NCBI GenBank assembly: GCA_026991005.1
Contig: JALXCH010000633.1
Span: 1-10,277, forward strand
Length of the DNA stretch: 10,277 bases
From: Calditrichia bacterium
Lineage (GTDB): Bacteria; Calditrichota; Calditrichia; RBG-13-44-9
Direction of reading: 5' to 3'
Notes under the pieces: model-generated
Database searches by the model: none
What the model saw: the letters and a program-made list of their open reading frames with translations, nothing else
Told to the model about the DNA's origin: nothing
Made by a program: the position numbers and the translations under genes
Shown: in pieces, positions 1 through 6,535 of the stretch
Numbering within the stretch: the stretch's first letter is position 1
Layout of the letters: each line of letters starts with the position of its first letter

Positions 1-527
1 GGGAGATCTTCTTCCACGGGGTTCCCGCCCTCCATCCACCATTTCAACTCCTCGTTCTGGCGGCGGGTTAAAATAACCGCGACGGTTTCGATGCTCCAGC
101 GGTACGTTTTTTTCGGGGAGAGCTCCGTCCGGGGAATTCTTTCCGGTAACTCAATGCGCTGCAAATGCTGCCGTAGTTCCGTGAGGGAAGAAAGCACCTG
201 CTGCGGACCATCGTTCATTCGCAGACCAAAGGATTCTTCCCACACATCGTAAGTAATTTTGAGGAGAGATTCCAGCTTCCGGATGGGGGTTTTTCGGGAA
301 TCGGTGAGCACGGCTTGAATGTGCAGAATAATGGGCAACCCCGCCAGCAAAGAGCGGCGAATTTCATTTTCGATGAGATGCTGGACGGCAAAACGTACGG
401 CGACCGAATCCCCGTACCGCACGGGCTGGATTTCTACCACCCGATAGCGGCTCCCCGAAGCAGTTGCCTCCAGGCAAAGGAGCAACACCAGAAAAATACC
501 ACCAAATTTTCGTAAGTGTGGTAACAA
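1..527 (-). CDS. Secreted DUF4390-like protein, C-terminus beyond window
   Basis: Leftward reading frame that leaves the window at position 1, so the C-terminus is missing; about 175 residues are visible. The only upstream in-frame codon set before the start is a TAG stop at 536-534, so the first possible start is TTG at 527, preceded by AGGAAGG about a dozen bases upstream. The product begins with a signal peptide (basic MLPHLRK, then hydrophobic to about residue 20, likely cleaved after ATA at residue 23). The mature part contains a beta-rich stretch opening with VVEIQPVRYGDSVAVRF and then LIENEIRRSLLAGLPIILHI, the arrangement seen in DUF4390 (small periplasmic proteins of unknown role). 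The family match is by eye, so moderate. It lies 125 bases downstream of the Omp85 gene with no terminator between them, so the two are probably co-transcribed. A role with that outer-membrane protein is inference. Confidence 0.72.
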   Translation of the reverse strand, partial: MLPHLRKFGGIFLVLLLCLEATASGSRYRVVEIQPVRYGDSVAVRFAVQHLIENEIRRSLLAGLPIILHIQAVLTDSRKTPIRKLESLLKITYDVWEESFGLRMNDGPQQVLSSLTELRQHLQRIELPERIPRTELSPKKTYRWSIETVAVILTRRQNEELKWWMEGGNPVEEDL

Positions 528-652
528 CGTCCGCTAAGCCCTTCCTGAAATTTTCTCACTCTCTTAGACGCAGAAGCATCCCTGATCCCAACATCCCTTT
601 ATTTCTCAATCCCCTTCATTCAGCGAGTCCCGCCATTTCTTTTTCGTGCCTT

Positions 653-1999
653 TTAAAAGGTGTGTCCTAGAGAAATATGGAACATAAAGTTCAAATCCGG
701 GAGGGGATAGGCAAAATCCATACGAACCACACCGATAAAAGGCACCAGAAAGCGGAAGCCGAACCCGGCGCTGGTGGAGAAAGCGTTCCAATCGAATTCC
801 CGGGGCGGATTCCAGGCCTGGCCGAAATCGTAAAAGAAAACACCGCTTAAGAATTGGCGGGGGAAATTCTTTCGGGTAATGGGGAACCGTAATTCCACGC
901 TCCCCAGTACCAAGTGGGAGGCGTAACCGACCGGGGTGAGACTGCGATCGGCATACCCTCGCAGGGAGTTGGGACCGCCCAGATAGTACCGGTCGTAAAA
1001 CGGGGCGGAGGTATCGGCCACGCTGGCATTCAATCGCGCTGCCAGTACCCAGCCCGACCACAGACCACGATATCCCCGCACATCCAGAACCATCTTTTTG
1101 TAATCGGCGAAAGCGCCAAACTGTTTGCTCACCTGGGTAAAGTCCACACTCCCCCACCATCCCGCTGTGGGATAAATGCGATTGTCTCGGGTATCCTGAT
1201 TCAAACTGATGACCATGCGATTAATATGATGAAATCCGCTGTCCGGCAACAACACCGGAGGAAGCGGTACGGCATCTTTATTTCCGCTGGCACGGTACAT
1301 CTCCTTCCCTACCGAAGCATTCTTAAAAATAAATTCTAACCAGAGGTACTTCATCAACCCGTGATTTCCGGTGAGGCGCACCGAAAGCCCGCCCATATTC
1401 ACCGGATGGTTGAATCTTTCATCACCAAAATAGTGGAGGAATTCCCGATTGCGGGTAAACATCAGCAGGCGGAAATTCAGATCGGAGGAGAAAATATTCG
1501 GGCGGAGGAAGGAAATATCCAGGCCACTTAATCGGTCGCCCACCAGTAACTCGGCTCCCATGTAATTCCCCCGGCCAAACAGATTGTCTGCGCGTATTCC
1601 CAGGGGACTAATGTACCAGCCATCAAGCTGGCTGTATCCGCCCCGAAACTGAAAATAAGGCCAGTGCCGTTCCTCGACCTCCACGTACACCCGCACCTTC
1701 CCCCGGCTGCTCCCCGGCTGGGTGTAAAGATTTACTTTTTTAAAGAAATTGCTCTCCTGCAACCGCTGGAAATTGCGCTGCAATTGCGCCTGATGAATGC
1801 GGTCTCCCGGCTGGAAATCCAGCAAGGAACGAATCACATATTCCCGCGTTTTGTGATTGCCGGTGATTTCAATGGACTCCACTTCCAGTGCAGGAGAAGT
1901 GGTTTGCTGCCGATAAGAATAAGGTGTGGCATACATTGCGGAAATGGGAAGCAGAATACCCGCCAGCAGCAAAAGAAATTTTATGAGCACCTGTTTCAT
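653..1999 (-). CDS. Omp85-family outer-membrane barrel protein with one POTRA domain
   Basis: 448 residues. I chose the ATG at 1999 over a longer in-frame start at 2140: it has AGGA eight bases upstream and opens a proper signal peptide (MKQVLIKFLLLLAG..., cleavage after AMYA at residue 24), whereas the extra 47 residues run through the intergenic region. Residues about 38-112 form one POTRA domain (LEVESIEITGNHKTREYVI, then FFKKVNLY and VRVYVEVEER). The rest is a 16-strand-type surface-antigen barrel: residues 338-352 hold the lid-loop signature YLGGPNSLRGYADR with the conserved RGY, FFYDFGQAW follows at 388-396, and the chain ends in a beta-signal HISLGHTF with terminal phenylalanine. Omp85 proteins insert or export proteins through the outer membrane; BamA has five POTRAs, so this is not BamA itself. 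It may resemble single-POTRA TamA-like or patatin-type relatives. The substrate is unknown; the neighbouring lipoprotein is an untested candidate. Confidence 0.88.
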   Translation of the reverse strand: MKQVLIKFLLLLAGILLPISAMYATPYSYRQQTTSPALEVESIEITGNHKTREYVIRSLLDFQPGDRIHQAQLQRNFQRLQESNFFKKVNLYTQPGSSRGKVRVYVEVEERHWPYFQFRGGYSQLDGWYISPLGIRADNLFGRGNYMGAELLVGDRLSGLDISFLRPNIFSSDLNFRLLMFTRNREFLHYFGDERFNHPVNMGGLSVRLTGNHGLMKYLWLEFIFKNASVGKEMYRASGNKDAVPLPPVLLPDSGFHHINRMVISLNQDTRDNRIYPTAGWWGSVDFTQVSKQFGAFADYKKMVLDVRGYRGLWSGWVLAARLNASVADTSAPFYDRYYLGGPNSLRGYADRSLTPVGYASHLVLGSVELRFPITRKNFPRQFLSGVFFYDFGQAWNPPREFDWNAFSTSAGFGFRFLVPFIGVVRMDFAYPLPDLNFMFHISLGHTF

Positions 2000-2028
2000 G
2001 CGAAATGTCCTGGATGTAACGACCTTTA

Positions 2029-2057
2029 AATTTATTGTGATTTGGGGAATAAACCAA
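2029..2057 (-). promoter_or_regulatory. Possible sigma70-type promoter of the Omp85 gene
   Basis: On the minus strand TTGGTT (2057-2052) is followed after 17 bases by TAAATT (2034-2029). This would give transcription start near 2022 and a leader of about 23 bases before the ATG at 1999. It lies just after the hairpin at 2092-2117, which fits the Omp85 gene having its own promoter. Both boxes are imperfect. Confidence 0.38.
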
Positions 2058-2091
2058 GAAAATAATATGGGATTTCCGGGAATAAATACGA

Positions 2092-2117
2092 CCGGGGAGG
2101 CATTCCCGCCTCCCCGG
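2092..2117 (-). terminator. Hairpin terminator after the lipoprotein gene
   Basis: A perfect 10-base-pair stem CCGGGGAGGC / GCCTCCCCGG closes a six-base loop, 12 bases beyond the lipoprotein stop codon. On the minus strand the hairpin is followed by TCGTATTTATT, a T-rich but broken run. This suggests a moderate intrinsic terminator, and some readthrough into the Omp85 gene is possible. Confidence 0.62.
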
Positions 2118-2129
2118 ATGTTCAGGGAA

Positions 2130-3575
2130 TCAGAAACCATTTAACCGGGTGACATTTCCTGCGCTATCGGTCACCTGAATTTTACCATCCTGAGCGACCC
2201 GCACATTGTACTCCTTGCCGCCTTCGCTAAGCGTTCCCCGACCGGTTCCATCGGGATTGTAGATGATGTGGATAACCACCAGGGGCGGTTCCCCGTTCTG
2301 ATAGGCATTCTCCGATTCCCAGATCTTAACCCACAACTCCCCACTGCCATCGCTGTAGCGGATGGAGTACAGAGTGGCGTAATAGCCTTCGGGACCGGTG
2401 TAATTCCCATCAATTTCCTGGTAGCTGTCGTTCTTACTCACCATCAGGTCCGCATGTTCTCCGTTGCTTTTCCAGGCCTGGATGTGAATTTTTTGCGTCT
2501 CCCCTTCCCGAAAGATGCTGACATCCATCCGGGAGGTATCCACCTCTCCGCTGGCATAATGAATTTTTTCTTTGAAGATCATATCCACGGAGGAATCGGC
2601 GGGACTCAGAGTAATGTCCGCAAACTGCTCCATGGTCTGAGGATCGTGCCCCGCAGGGAATTGAATCGTTTGGGCGAACTGTCCATGGTTATCATCGATG
2701 AAGCGATCGAACGTTCCCGTTACCAGTGTGCCGTCCCGCCAGTTTTCGGTAAAGTCGCCCGTATAGTCGGAGTAAAAATTAATAAGCTTCTGGTAGAATG
2801 AACCGTCCCAGTAATCCAGACGCTCGGAAATATGACCGGAGTGATCGGGATTGATCTCCAGTTCCTGAGTGAGCTGTTTGGGATCGCTATCCTGGGCATA
2901 CCACACGTTGTGCTGTAAAATCGCTCCGGTAATCTTATTCCCCGGCCCCCAATCGGTGGCGGTAGCCTGCTCTTCCACCTTCACAATGTGGTAACCCGGT
3001 TTAAACTCCGAGAATTTATACAGCGAAATGAAACGGTCGTCGGTAATGTTTAAGGGAGTAAAGTTTAAATCCACACGAATTTCCGTAGAATCATACTGCA
3101 ACTGTACGTTCGCGGGGAAGTTGAATTTTACCTCGTAGTAGCGCCCATAGCCGGTGGAATCGTTGTAATAGAGCGCCTGCCGGGTGGTGACGCCGGTAAT
3201 GGGATCGGTCTTTTCCCGGAACCACAGCAAGGAATCATCTGTGATTTTGTGGAATCCGCTCGCGGAGGTCAGCTCCTTGCGGGCGTTCATCAATTGAGTG
3301 ATCTTCTTGTTCAATGCAGGCAGGGAATAGGTCCCTCCGGGCACCGATTTGTCAATGGGGATATCGTCGCTCACCATCTCATCCACTTTATCCACCGTAT
3401 TCACCGAATGTACCATCTGCCAGCTACTCACCAATCCTTCCGTAGCGGCTTTACTTAACTGCAATTGGTTCTGGGGAGGCTGGGTGGCATTCTTGTCGCA
3501 GCCGGTTCCCCACACCAGCGCCAGCAGCACTGCCAGCGCGATTCCCAACTGAGTAAATCCTGAAAAACGTTTCAT
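2130..3575 (-). CDS. Lipoprotein of unrecognised family with DxSG beta-hairpin repeats
   Basis: 481 residues, starting at ATG 3575 with AAGGAG about eight bases upstream. The N-terminus is a lipoprotein signal (basic MKR, hydrophobic to about residue 23, then GTGC with the lipidated Cys26), so it is predicted to be anchored in a membrane, probably the outer one. The linker after Cys26 is rich in Gln, Pro and Asn. The middle and C-terminal parts are beta-rich and contain a recurring turn D-x-S/T/H-G: Asp244 (DHSG), Asp270 (DYTG), Asp295 (DNHG), Asp409 (DGSG) and Asp442 (DGTG). The first three are spaced 26 and 25 residues, and the last two 33. Each is flanked by hydrophobic strand residues, as in beta-hairpin or lipocalin-like secreted proteins. 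I do not recognise a catalytic motif or family. It is upstream of the Omp85 gene; the hairpin after it means co-transcription is only partial at best. A structural, binding or cargo role is inference. Confidence 0.85.
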   Translation of the reverse strand: MKRFSGFTQLGIALAVLLALVWGTGCDKNATQPPQNQLQLSKAATEGLVSSWQMVHSVNTVDKVDEMVSDDIPIDKSVPGGTYSLPALNKKITQLMNARKELTSASGFHKITDDSLLWFREKTDPITGVTTRQALYYNDSTGYGRYYEVKFNFPANVQLQYDSTEIRVDLNFTPLNITDDRFISLYKFSEFKPGYHIVKVEEQATATDWGPGNKITGAILQHNVWYAQDSDPKQLTQELEINPDHSGHISERLDYWDGSFYQKLINFYSDYTGDFTENWRDGTLVTGTFDRFIDDNHGQFAQTIQFPAGHDPQTMEQFADITLSPADSSVDMIFKEKIHYASGEVDTSRMDVSIFREGETQKIHIQAWKSNGEHADLMVSKNDSYQEIDGNYTGPEGYYATLYSIRYSDGSGELWVKIWESENAYQNGEPPLVVIHIIYNPDGTGRGTLSEGGKEYNVRVAQDGKIQVTDSAGNVTRLNGF

Positions 3576-3596
3576 GACTCCTTCTCCTTATGTTTG

Positions 3597-3719
3597 GTTA
3601 ATATGTCAGTTAACGGCTTTAATTCTTTCCGTTTCGTTTTCGTTCTACCCTATTTAGAACACAAATTGTGCCACAAAATAGAACACAGCTTTACTTATTG
3701 TTTTTCAGGGAGTTAGAAC
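3597..3719 (-). promoter_or_regulatory. Cluster of dyads and TAGAAC half-sites upstream of the lipoprotein gene
   Basis: GTTAA-N8-TTAAC at 3597-3614, GTTCTA-N7-TAGAAC at 3642-3660 and CACAA-A-TTGTG at 3660-3670. Further TAGAAC copies start at 3679 and 3714. All lie within 145 bases upstream of the lipoprotein start. This looks like an operator region for an unidentified regulator. No consensus promoter pair could be fixed among them. Confidence 0.4.
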
Positions 3720-3978
3720 AAACTCAAGAATTGCCCCCTTTTCCCGAAACCGTGCCTCCCATTCACGGGTGTGAAGATTTTGCTACAGGTTGGTTTGATA
3801 ATCCAACTATCGTCGCTTATGCTCTTTCGTCATCTTTTCCCGGAGGTCTCAATTGCTTCGGTTAATTCAGAGAATTCTGCGGCCAATTTCATCTGGAAAC
3901 CATATTCCGAAATATCCCTCAAAAGAGTGTTGGTTTCGTCCCGGAAGATTTCCCCTCAATTCCCATTTCAAAAAAGAA

Positions 3979-4007
3979 TTGACAAATTTCCTTTAAATTA
4001 GTAATAT
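3979..4007 (+). promoter_or_regulatory. Sigma70-type promoter of mgtC
   Basis: TTGACA (3979-3984, perfect -35 box), a 17-base spacer, then TAATAT (4002-4007, four of six -10 matches). Start near 4014 gives a leader of about 90 bases before the mgtC GTG. The same stretch also contains TATTTTTG (4005-4012), which fits the Bacteroidota TAnnTTTG box, but the sigma70 reading is simpler. Confidence 0.68.
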
Positions 4008-4023
4008 TTTTGAAGATGGGTAA

Positions 4024-4084
4024 TTTCGGGTGTGACCAGTGTAAATTTATGGCTGTTTGAGTACCCCAATAATACACCGGGAAA
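4024..4084 (+). promoter_or_regulatory. Possible long-range stem in the mgtC leader RNA
   Basis: TTTC and GGTGT at 4024-4033 can pair with ACACC and GAAA at 4074-4084, giving nine base pairs with a small internal loop and closing a domain of about 40 bases just before the ribosome-binding site. Leader-RNA control is common for mgtC and mgtA genes, but no known riboswitch is recognised here and the pairing could be chance. Confidence 0.25.
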
Positions 4085-4102
4085 GGGGCAGGAAAGGAGT
4101 CG

Positions 4103-4528
4103 GTGACTGTGACACCATTTGATACGACGGTGTTGTTGAACATATTGAAAGTGGTGGTTGCCATGCTGTGCGGTGGGCTCATTGGTCTGGAGCGCGCACG
4201 CGATCAGAAACCGGCGGGCGTGCGTACCCAGATGCTGGTGGCTATGGGTTCGGCTCTCTTTATGGTGGTATCTCTGAGCATGGGAGAAAAAATGAATGTG
4301 GACCCCACCCGCATTGCCGCCCAGGTAGTTTCTGGCATCGGATTTCTGGGGGCGGGTGCCATCATCCGGGAGCGAGGCTCGGTAATGGGGATGACCACCG
4401 CTGCCTCTATCTGGGTCACCGCCTCCATTGGTCTGGCGATTGGTGCGGGTATGTTTCTGGAAGGAATTTTACTCACCATTATCGCTTACCTGGTACTGGG
4501 CTGGCTCAGCCGGTACATTAAAATATAG
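4103..4528 (+). CDS. mgtC: MgtC/SapB-family membrane protein
   Basis: 141 residues from GTG 4103. A second in-frame GTG at 4109 has the better distance (9 bases) from AGGAG at 4095-4099, so the true start may be two codons later. The protein matches the MgtC/SapB membrane domain: GLIGLERARDQKPAGVRTQ at about 26-43, RIAAQVVSGIGFLGAGAII at 70-88 and the MGMTTAASIWVTASIG stretch at 95-110, with four or five membrane helices. It lacks the C-terminal ACT-like domain of full-length MgtC, so it is the short SapB type. Family members affect growth at low magnesium and modulate membrane ATP synthase or virulence in some pathogens; the exact activity is debated. Its promoter is at 3979. The DUF350 gene follows 97 bases downstream on the same strand and may be co-transcribed. 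Confidence 0.93.
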   Translation: MTVTPFDTTVLLNILKVVVAMLCGGLIGLERARDQKPAGVRTQMLVAMGSALFMVVSLSMGEKMNVDPTRIAAQVVSGIGFLGAGAIIRERGSVMGMTTAASIWVTASIGLAIGAGMFLEGILLTIIAYLVLGWLSRYIKI

Positions 4529-4625
4529 TCGTCTGCATTCCGAACCCTCTGAGAGCAGGAGGGTAGCATCAACATGTTCCAGAAAATAAATTAGAGAATA
4601 ACGAATAAAACAGAAGGGGTTGTCC

Positions 4626-4853
4626 ATGTGGTATGAATCACCTTTGTTGTTAAACACCATTTACGCAGTTGGGGGAGTGATTATCGGAATCGCTGCTGCC
4701 ATTATTACCTATCGTTTGTTTAACCGCATTACCCACTTCGATATTCCCAACGAACTGGAAAAGGGAAACCTGGCCGTTGGGGTGGTGGTATGCGGAATTT
4801 TTATTATGATTGGCCTGATTGTGGGGCTCATCATCGGAATGAGCTTAAACTGA
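4626..4853 (+). CDS. Small DUF350 membrane protein
   Basis: 75 residues from ATG 4626. An earlier in-frame TTG at 4620 abuts the AAGGGG ribosome-binding site at 4614-4619 and cannot be the start, whereas ATG 4626 is six bases beyond it. Two membrane helices are visible (about residues 10-30 and 48-72) around a polar loop. The segment LEKGNLAVGVVV is the DUF350 signature. DUF350 proteins usually contain two copies of this unit (about 130-140 residues); this one has a single copy and would probably act as a dimer. The function is unknown; some relatives sit beside stress-response or envelope genes. It lies between mgtC and the lytic transglycosylase gene. Confidence 0.85.
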   Translation: MWYESPLLLNTIYAVGGVIIGIAAAIITYRLFNRITHFDIPNELEKGNLAVGVVVCGIFIMIGLIVGLIIGMSLN

Positions 4854-4855
4854 AT

Positions 4856-4884
4856 TAGATTGATTCCGAAGATTGAAGTATAAA
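4856..4884 (+). promoter_or_regulatory. Weak candidate promoter for the transglycosylase-PAP2 genes
   Basis: TATAAA (4879-4884, five of six -10 matches) with TAGATT (4856-4861) 17 bases upstream, just past the DUF350 stop. The -35 box is poor. Start near 4891 would leave about 50 bases before the transglycosylase ATG. Confidence 0.35.
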
Positions 4885-4941
4885 CGATTCGGGGTAAAAA
4901 AACAGGAGAGCGATTTAGGGGTTGGGAGGATGTAAAACGTT

Positions 4942-5691
4942 ATGAGGTATGTGAAAAAACATTTCTGGCTGGGAATTCTACTTTTATTTTTTCTCATGGG
5001 ATGCACTCGGCGTGAGGAACCGGCTAATGTAGAAGCCCATGCGGATTCGTTAATGCAAATGGTGGAACGCCGTATTCAGGAGAAAAAAGAGATTGAGCAG
5101 TTCCGCAAACGGGTACTTCCTCGCGATTTCCAGCAAAAGATTGAACGCTACTATCCGGTGATTCGTAAATATGCCAAGCGCTACGGGCTGGATTGGCGTT
5201 TGATCGTGGTACAAATTCTCAAAGAATCCCGCTTTCGCGAAGATGCCCGCAGCCACAAAGGTGCCATGGGGCTAATGCAAATCATGCCCTCTACCGCCAA
5301 ACTGATTCGCAAAGAAATGGACATCGAATACATCTCCATTAATCCCCGGGACAATATTGCTGCGGGGATTTATCATTTATACAAACAGCTCAAGTATTTC
5401 CCGGAATCCGACCGCGAAAACCGCGTTAAACTGGCTCTGGCCGCTTACAACTGTGGCGCCGGTCACATCTTCGACGCTCAGGATATCGCCCGCTTCCTCA
5501 AGCTCGATCCCCGCACCTGGAAAGCGGTAAAAACCTGTCTCCCCAAACTCACTTCCGATTTCTGGCGGTTGCACCTGGAAGTGTGGGAATTGGGAGTGCC
5601 CAACTACGGCTACTTTTACGGGTACGAACAAACCATCGATTATGTGGACGACATCTGGCGCAATTACACCATTCTCCGAAAAATTTACTAA
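4942..5691 (+). CDS. Lytic transglycosylase lipoprotein, MltF-type catalytic domain
   Basis: 249 residues. GGGAGGA at 4924-4930 precedes ATG 4942. Residues 1-21 are a lipoprotein signal with lipobox LMGC (Cys21), so the enzyme is predicted to be membrane-anchored facing the periplasm. A short acidic/basic helical region (about 30-57) precedes a family-1E GH23 domain (about 65-249). Glu95 in ILKESRF is the expected catalytic acid, followed by GAMGLMQIMPSTA, DNIAAGIYHL and ALAAYNCGAGHIFDA; the end, GYEQTIDYVDDIWRNY, matches MltF. It cleaves the MurNAc-GlcNAc bond in peptidoglycan to 1,6-anhydro-MurNAc products. MltF normally carries an N-terminal solute-binding domain, which is absent here. The PAP2 gene begins three bases after the stop, indicating a joint transcript and probably coupled translation. 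Confidence 0.92.
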   Translation: MRYVKKHFWLGILLLFFLMGCTRREEPANVEAHADSLMQMVERRIQEKKEIEQFRKRVLPRDFQQKIERYYPVIRKYAKRYGLDWRLIVVQILKESRFREDARSHKGAMGLMQIMPSTAKLIRKEMDIEYISINPRDNIAAGIYHLYKQLKYFPESDRENRVKLALAAYNCGAGHIFDAQDIARFLKLDPRTWKAVKTCLPKLTSDFWRLHLEVWELGVPNYGYFYGYEQTIDYVDDIWRNYTILRKIY

Positions 5692-5694
5692 TCC

Positions 5695-6423
5695 ATGAAA
5701 TACTCACTGTCACATCTCCAACACCCAATTTCTTCTTCCCTTTTCTCAGGGAGTTTTTTGCTATTCTTGCTTTTTGGAATTGCAGTTCTCCCCCTTCACG
5801 AAACCTCCTGCCAGAACTGGGATGTGCATTGGCTGCAGCAGATTAACTCCCATTACACCGAGCAGGGGAATCGGCTGGTGGCGGGTTTCGAGAAAAGTGT
5901 AGCGGTGGCTTCTCTGGCAGCACCGGTGGGCATCCTGGCGGTAAGCCTGGAGAAAAACGATGGTAAACTTCGCAATCGGGGATTGGATTTGTTTTTTAGC
6001 GAGGTGCTGGCTTACGGAATTACCATGGCTTTAAAATACGGCATCGACCGGCAGCGCCCTTACCAGCAATACGATTGGGTAAAATCTGCCGGGGGCGAAA
6101 ATACTCCTTCCTTCCCCAGCGGACACACCACCGGAGGTTTTGTTCTGGCAACGGGAATTAGCCTTCAGGCCAGGAACATCTGGGTAACCCTTCTCAGCTT
6201 TACCTGGGCAACAGCGGTAGGGATGGGACGCATCTACCAGGGGGTACATTTCCCTTCCGATGTGCTGGCGGGTGCCGTGATTGGTTCCGCAGTGGCCTAC
6301 GGTGTGTACAAATGGCAACCCTCCCAGCGCCTGTTCGGAACAAAGAACTGGACTTCCATCCAATATCACCTCAGCTTTCCTCCCCAACACACGCCTCTTT
6401 TCCACCTCTCCTGGAAGTTCTGA
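5695..6423 (+). CDS. PAP2-family membrane phosphatase
   Basis: 242 residues from ATG 5695, three bases after the transglycosylase TAA; no strong ribosome-binding site is visible, so translational coupling is likely. A hydrophobic segment at about 18-34 is a signal or anchor. The three PAP2 phosphatase motifs are intact: K114-x6-R121-P122, the PSGH motif at 141-144, and R179-x5-H185-x3-D189, with Gly in place of the usual Ser before R179. Further hydrophobic stretches suit an integral membrane enzyme acting on lipid phosphates. Members dephosphorylate phosphatidate, phosphatidylglycerol phosphate or undecaprenyl pyrophosphate. Placement next to a peptidoglycan lytic enzyme favours lipid-carrier recycling, but this is inference. 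The last 23 residues are beta-like and end in LFHLSWKF, an unusual tail for this family. Confidence 0.9.
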   Translation: MKYSLSHLQHPISSSLFSGSFLLFLLFGIAVLPLHETSCQNWDVHWLQQINSHYTEQGNRLVAGFEKSVAVASLAAPVGILAVSLEKNDGKLRNRGLDLFFSEVLAYGITMALKYGIDRQRPYQQYDWVKSAGGENTPSFPSGHTTGGFVLATGISLQARNIWVTLLSFTWATAVGMGRIYQGVHFPSDVLAGAVIGSAVAYGVYKWQPSQRLFGTKNWTSIQYHLSFPPQHTPLFHLSWKF

Positions 6424-6469
6424 GCAGGGACGTTCATCCGGGGATTCAGCCACAGCTCCAACATCTGTT

Positions 6470-6498
6470 TTGCATTTGAAACCGGGTGTAACTACATT
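6470..6498 (+). promoter_or_regulatory. Possible weak promoter before the TauE gene
   Basis: TTGCAT (6470-6475) and TACATT (6493-6498) are separated by 17 bases. Both boxes are partial matches. It sits between the PAP2 stop and the TauE start and would allow separate expression. Confidence 0.28.
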
Positions 6499-6535
6499 TT
6501 GTTTTCAGATTTCGTTTAAACAATCAGGGTTTGCG

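Larger units (their letters stand above)
3576..4102. other. 527-base divergent intergenic region
   Basis: No convincing coding frame. The short frames at 3668-3865, 3771-4001 and 3919-4182 lack ribosome-binding sites and protein-like composition. The lipoprotein side (3597-3719) holds several short dyads and TAGAAC half-sites. The middle (about 3720-3970) shows nothing I can name. The mgtC side carries the promoter at 3979-4007 and an approximately 90-base leader. Confidence 0.7.

Noticed and set aside
606..1160. Leftward 184-residue frame overlapping the Omp85 gene
   Set aside because: It is another frame of the Omp85 coding strand; composition is Arg/Gly/Pro-rich with no ribosome-binding site, while the Omp85 frame has clear domains.
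914..1339. Rightward 141-residue frame antisense to the Omp85 gene
   Set aside because: Shadow of the real gene; no recognisable domain or initiation signal.
2268..2801. Rightward 177-residue frame antisense to the lipoprotein gene
   Set aside because: Antisense shadow; the lipoprotein frame has a signal peptide, a lipobox and a good ribosome-binding site.
3642..3660. GTTC/GAAC repeats as a LexA SOS box
   Set aside because: The spacing (GTTC-N11-GAAC) fits neither the Gram-positive GAAC-N4-GTTC nor the alphaproteobacterial GTTC-N7-GTTC arrangement.
3660..3678. Sigma54 -24/-12 promoter (TGGCAC on the minus strand)
   Set aside because: The distance from TGGCAC to the downstream TTG is too short and the GC element is absent.
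3771..4001. Rightward 76-residue frame in the divergent intergenic region
   Set aside because: Starts with GTG without a Shine-Dalgarno sequence, has no recognisable similarity, and its end overlaps the mgtC promoter.
4544..4564. ACCCTC...GAGGGT hairpin between mgtC and DUF350 as a terminator
   Set aside because: Only six base pairs with a nine-base loop and no T-run follows; more likely chance, so mgtC and DUF350 may share a transcript.
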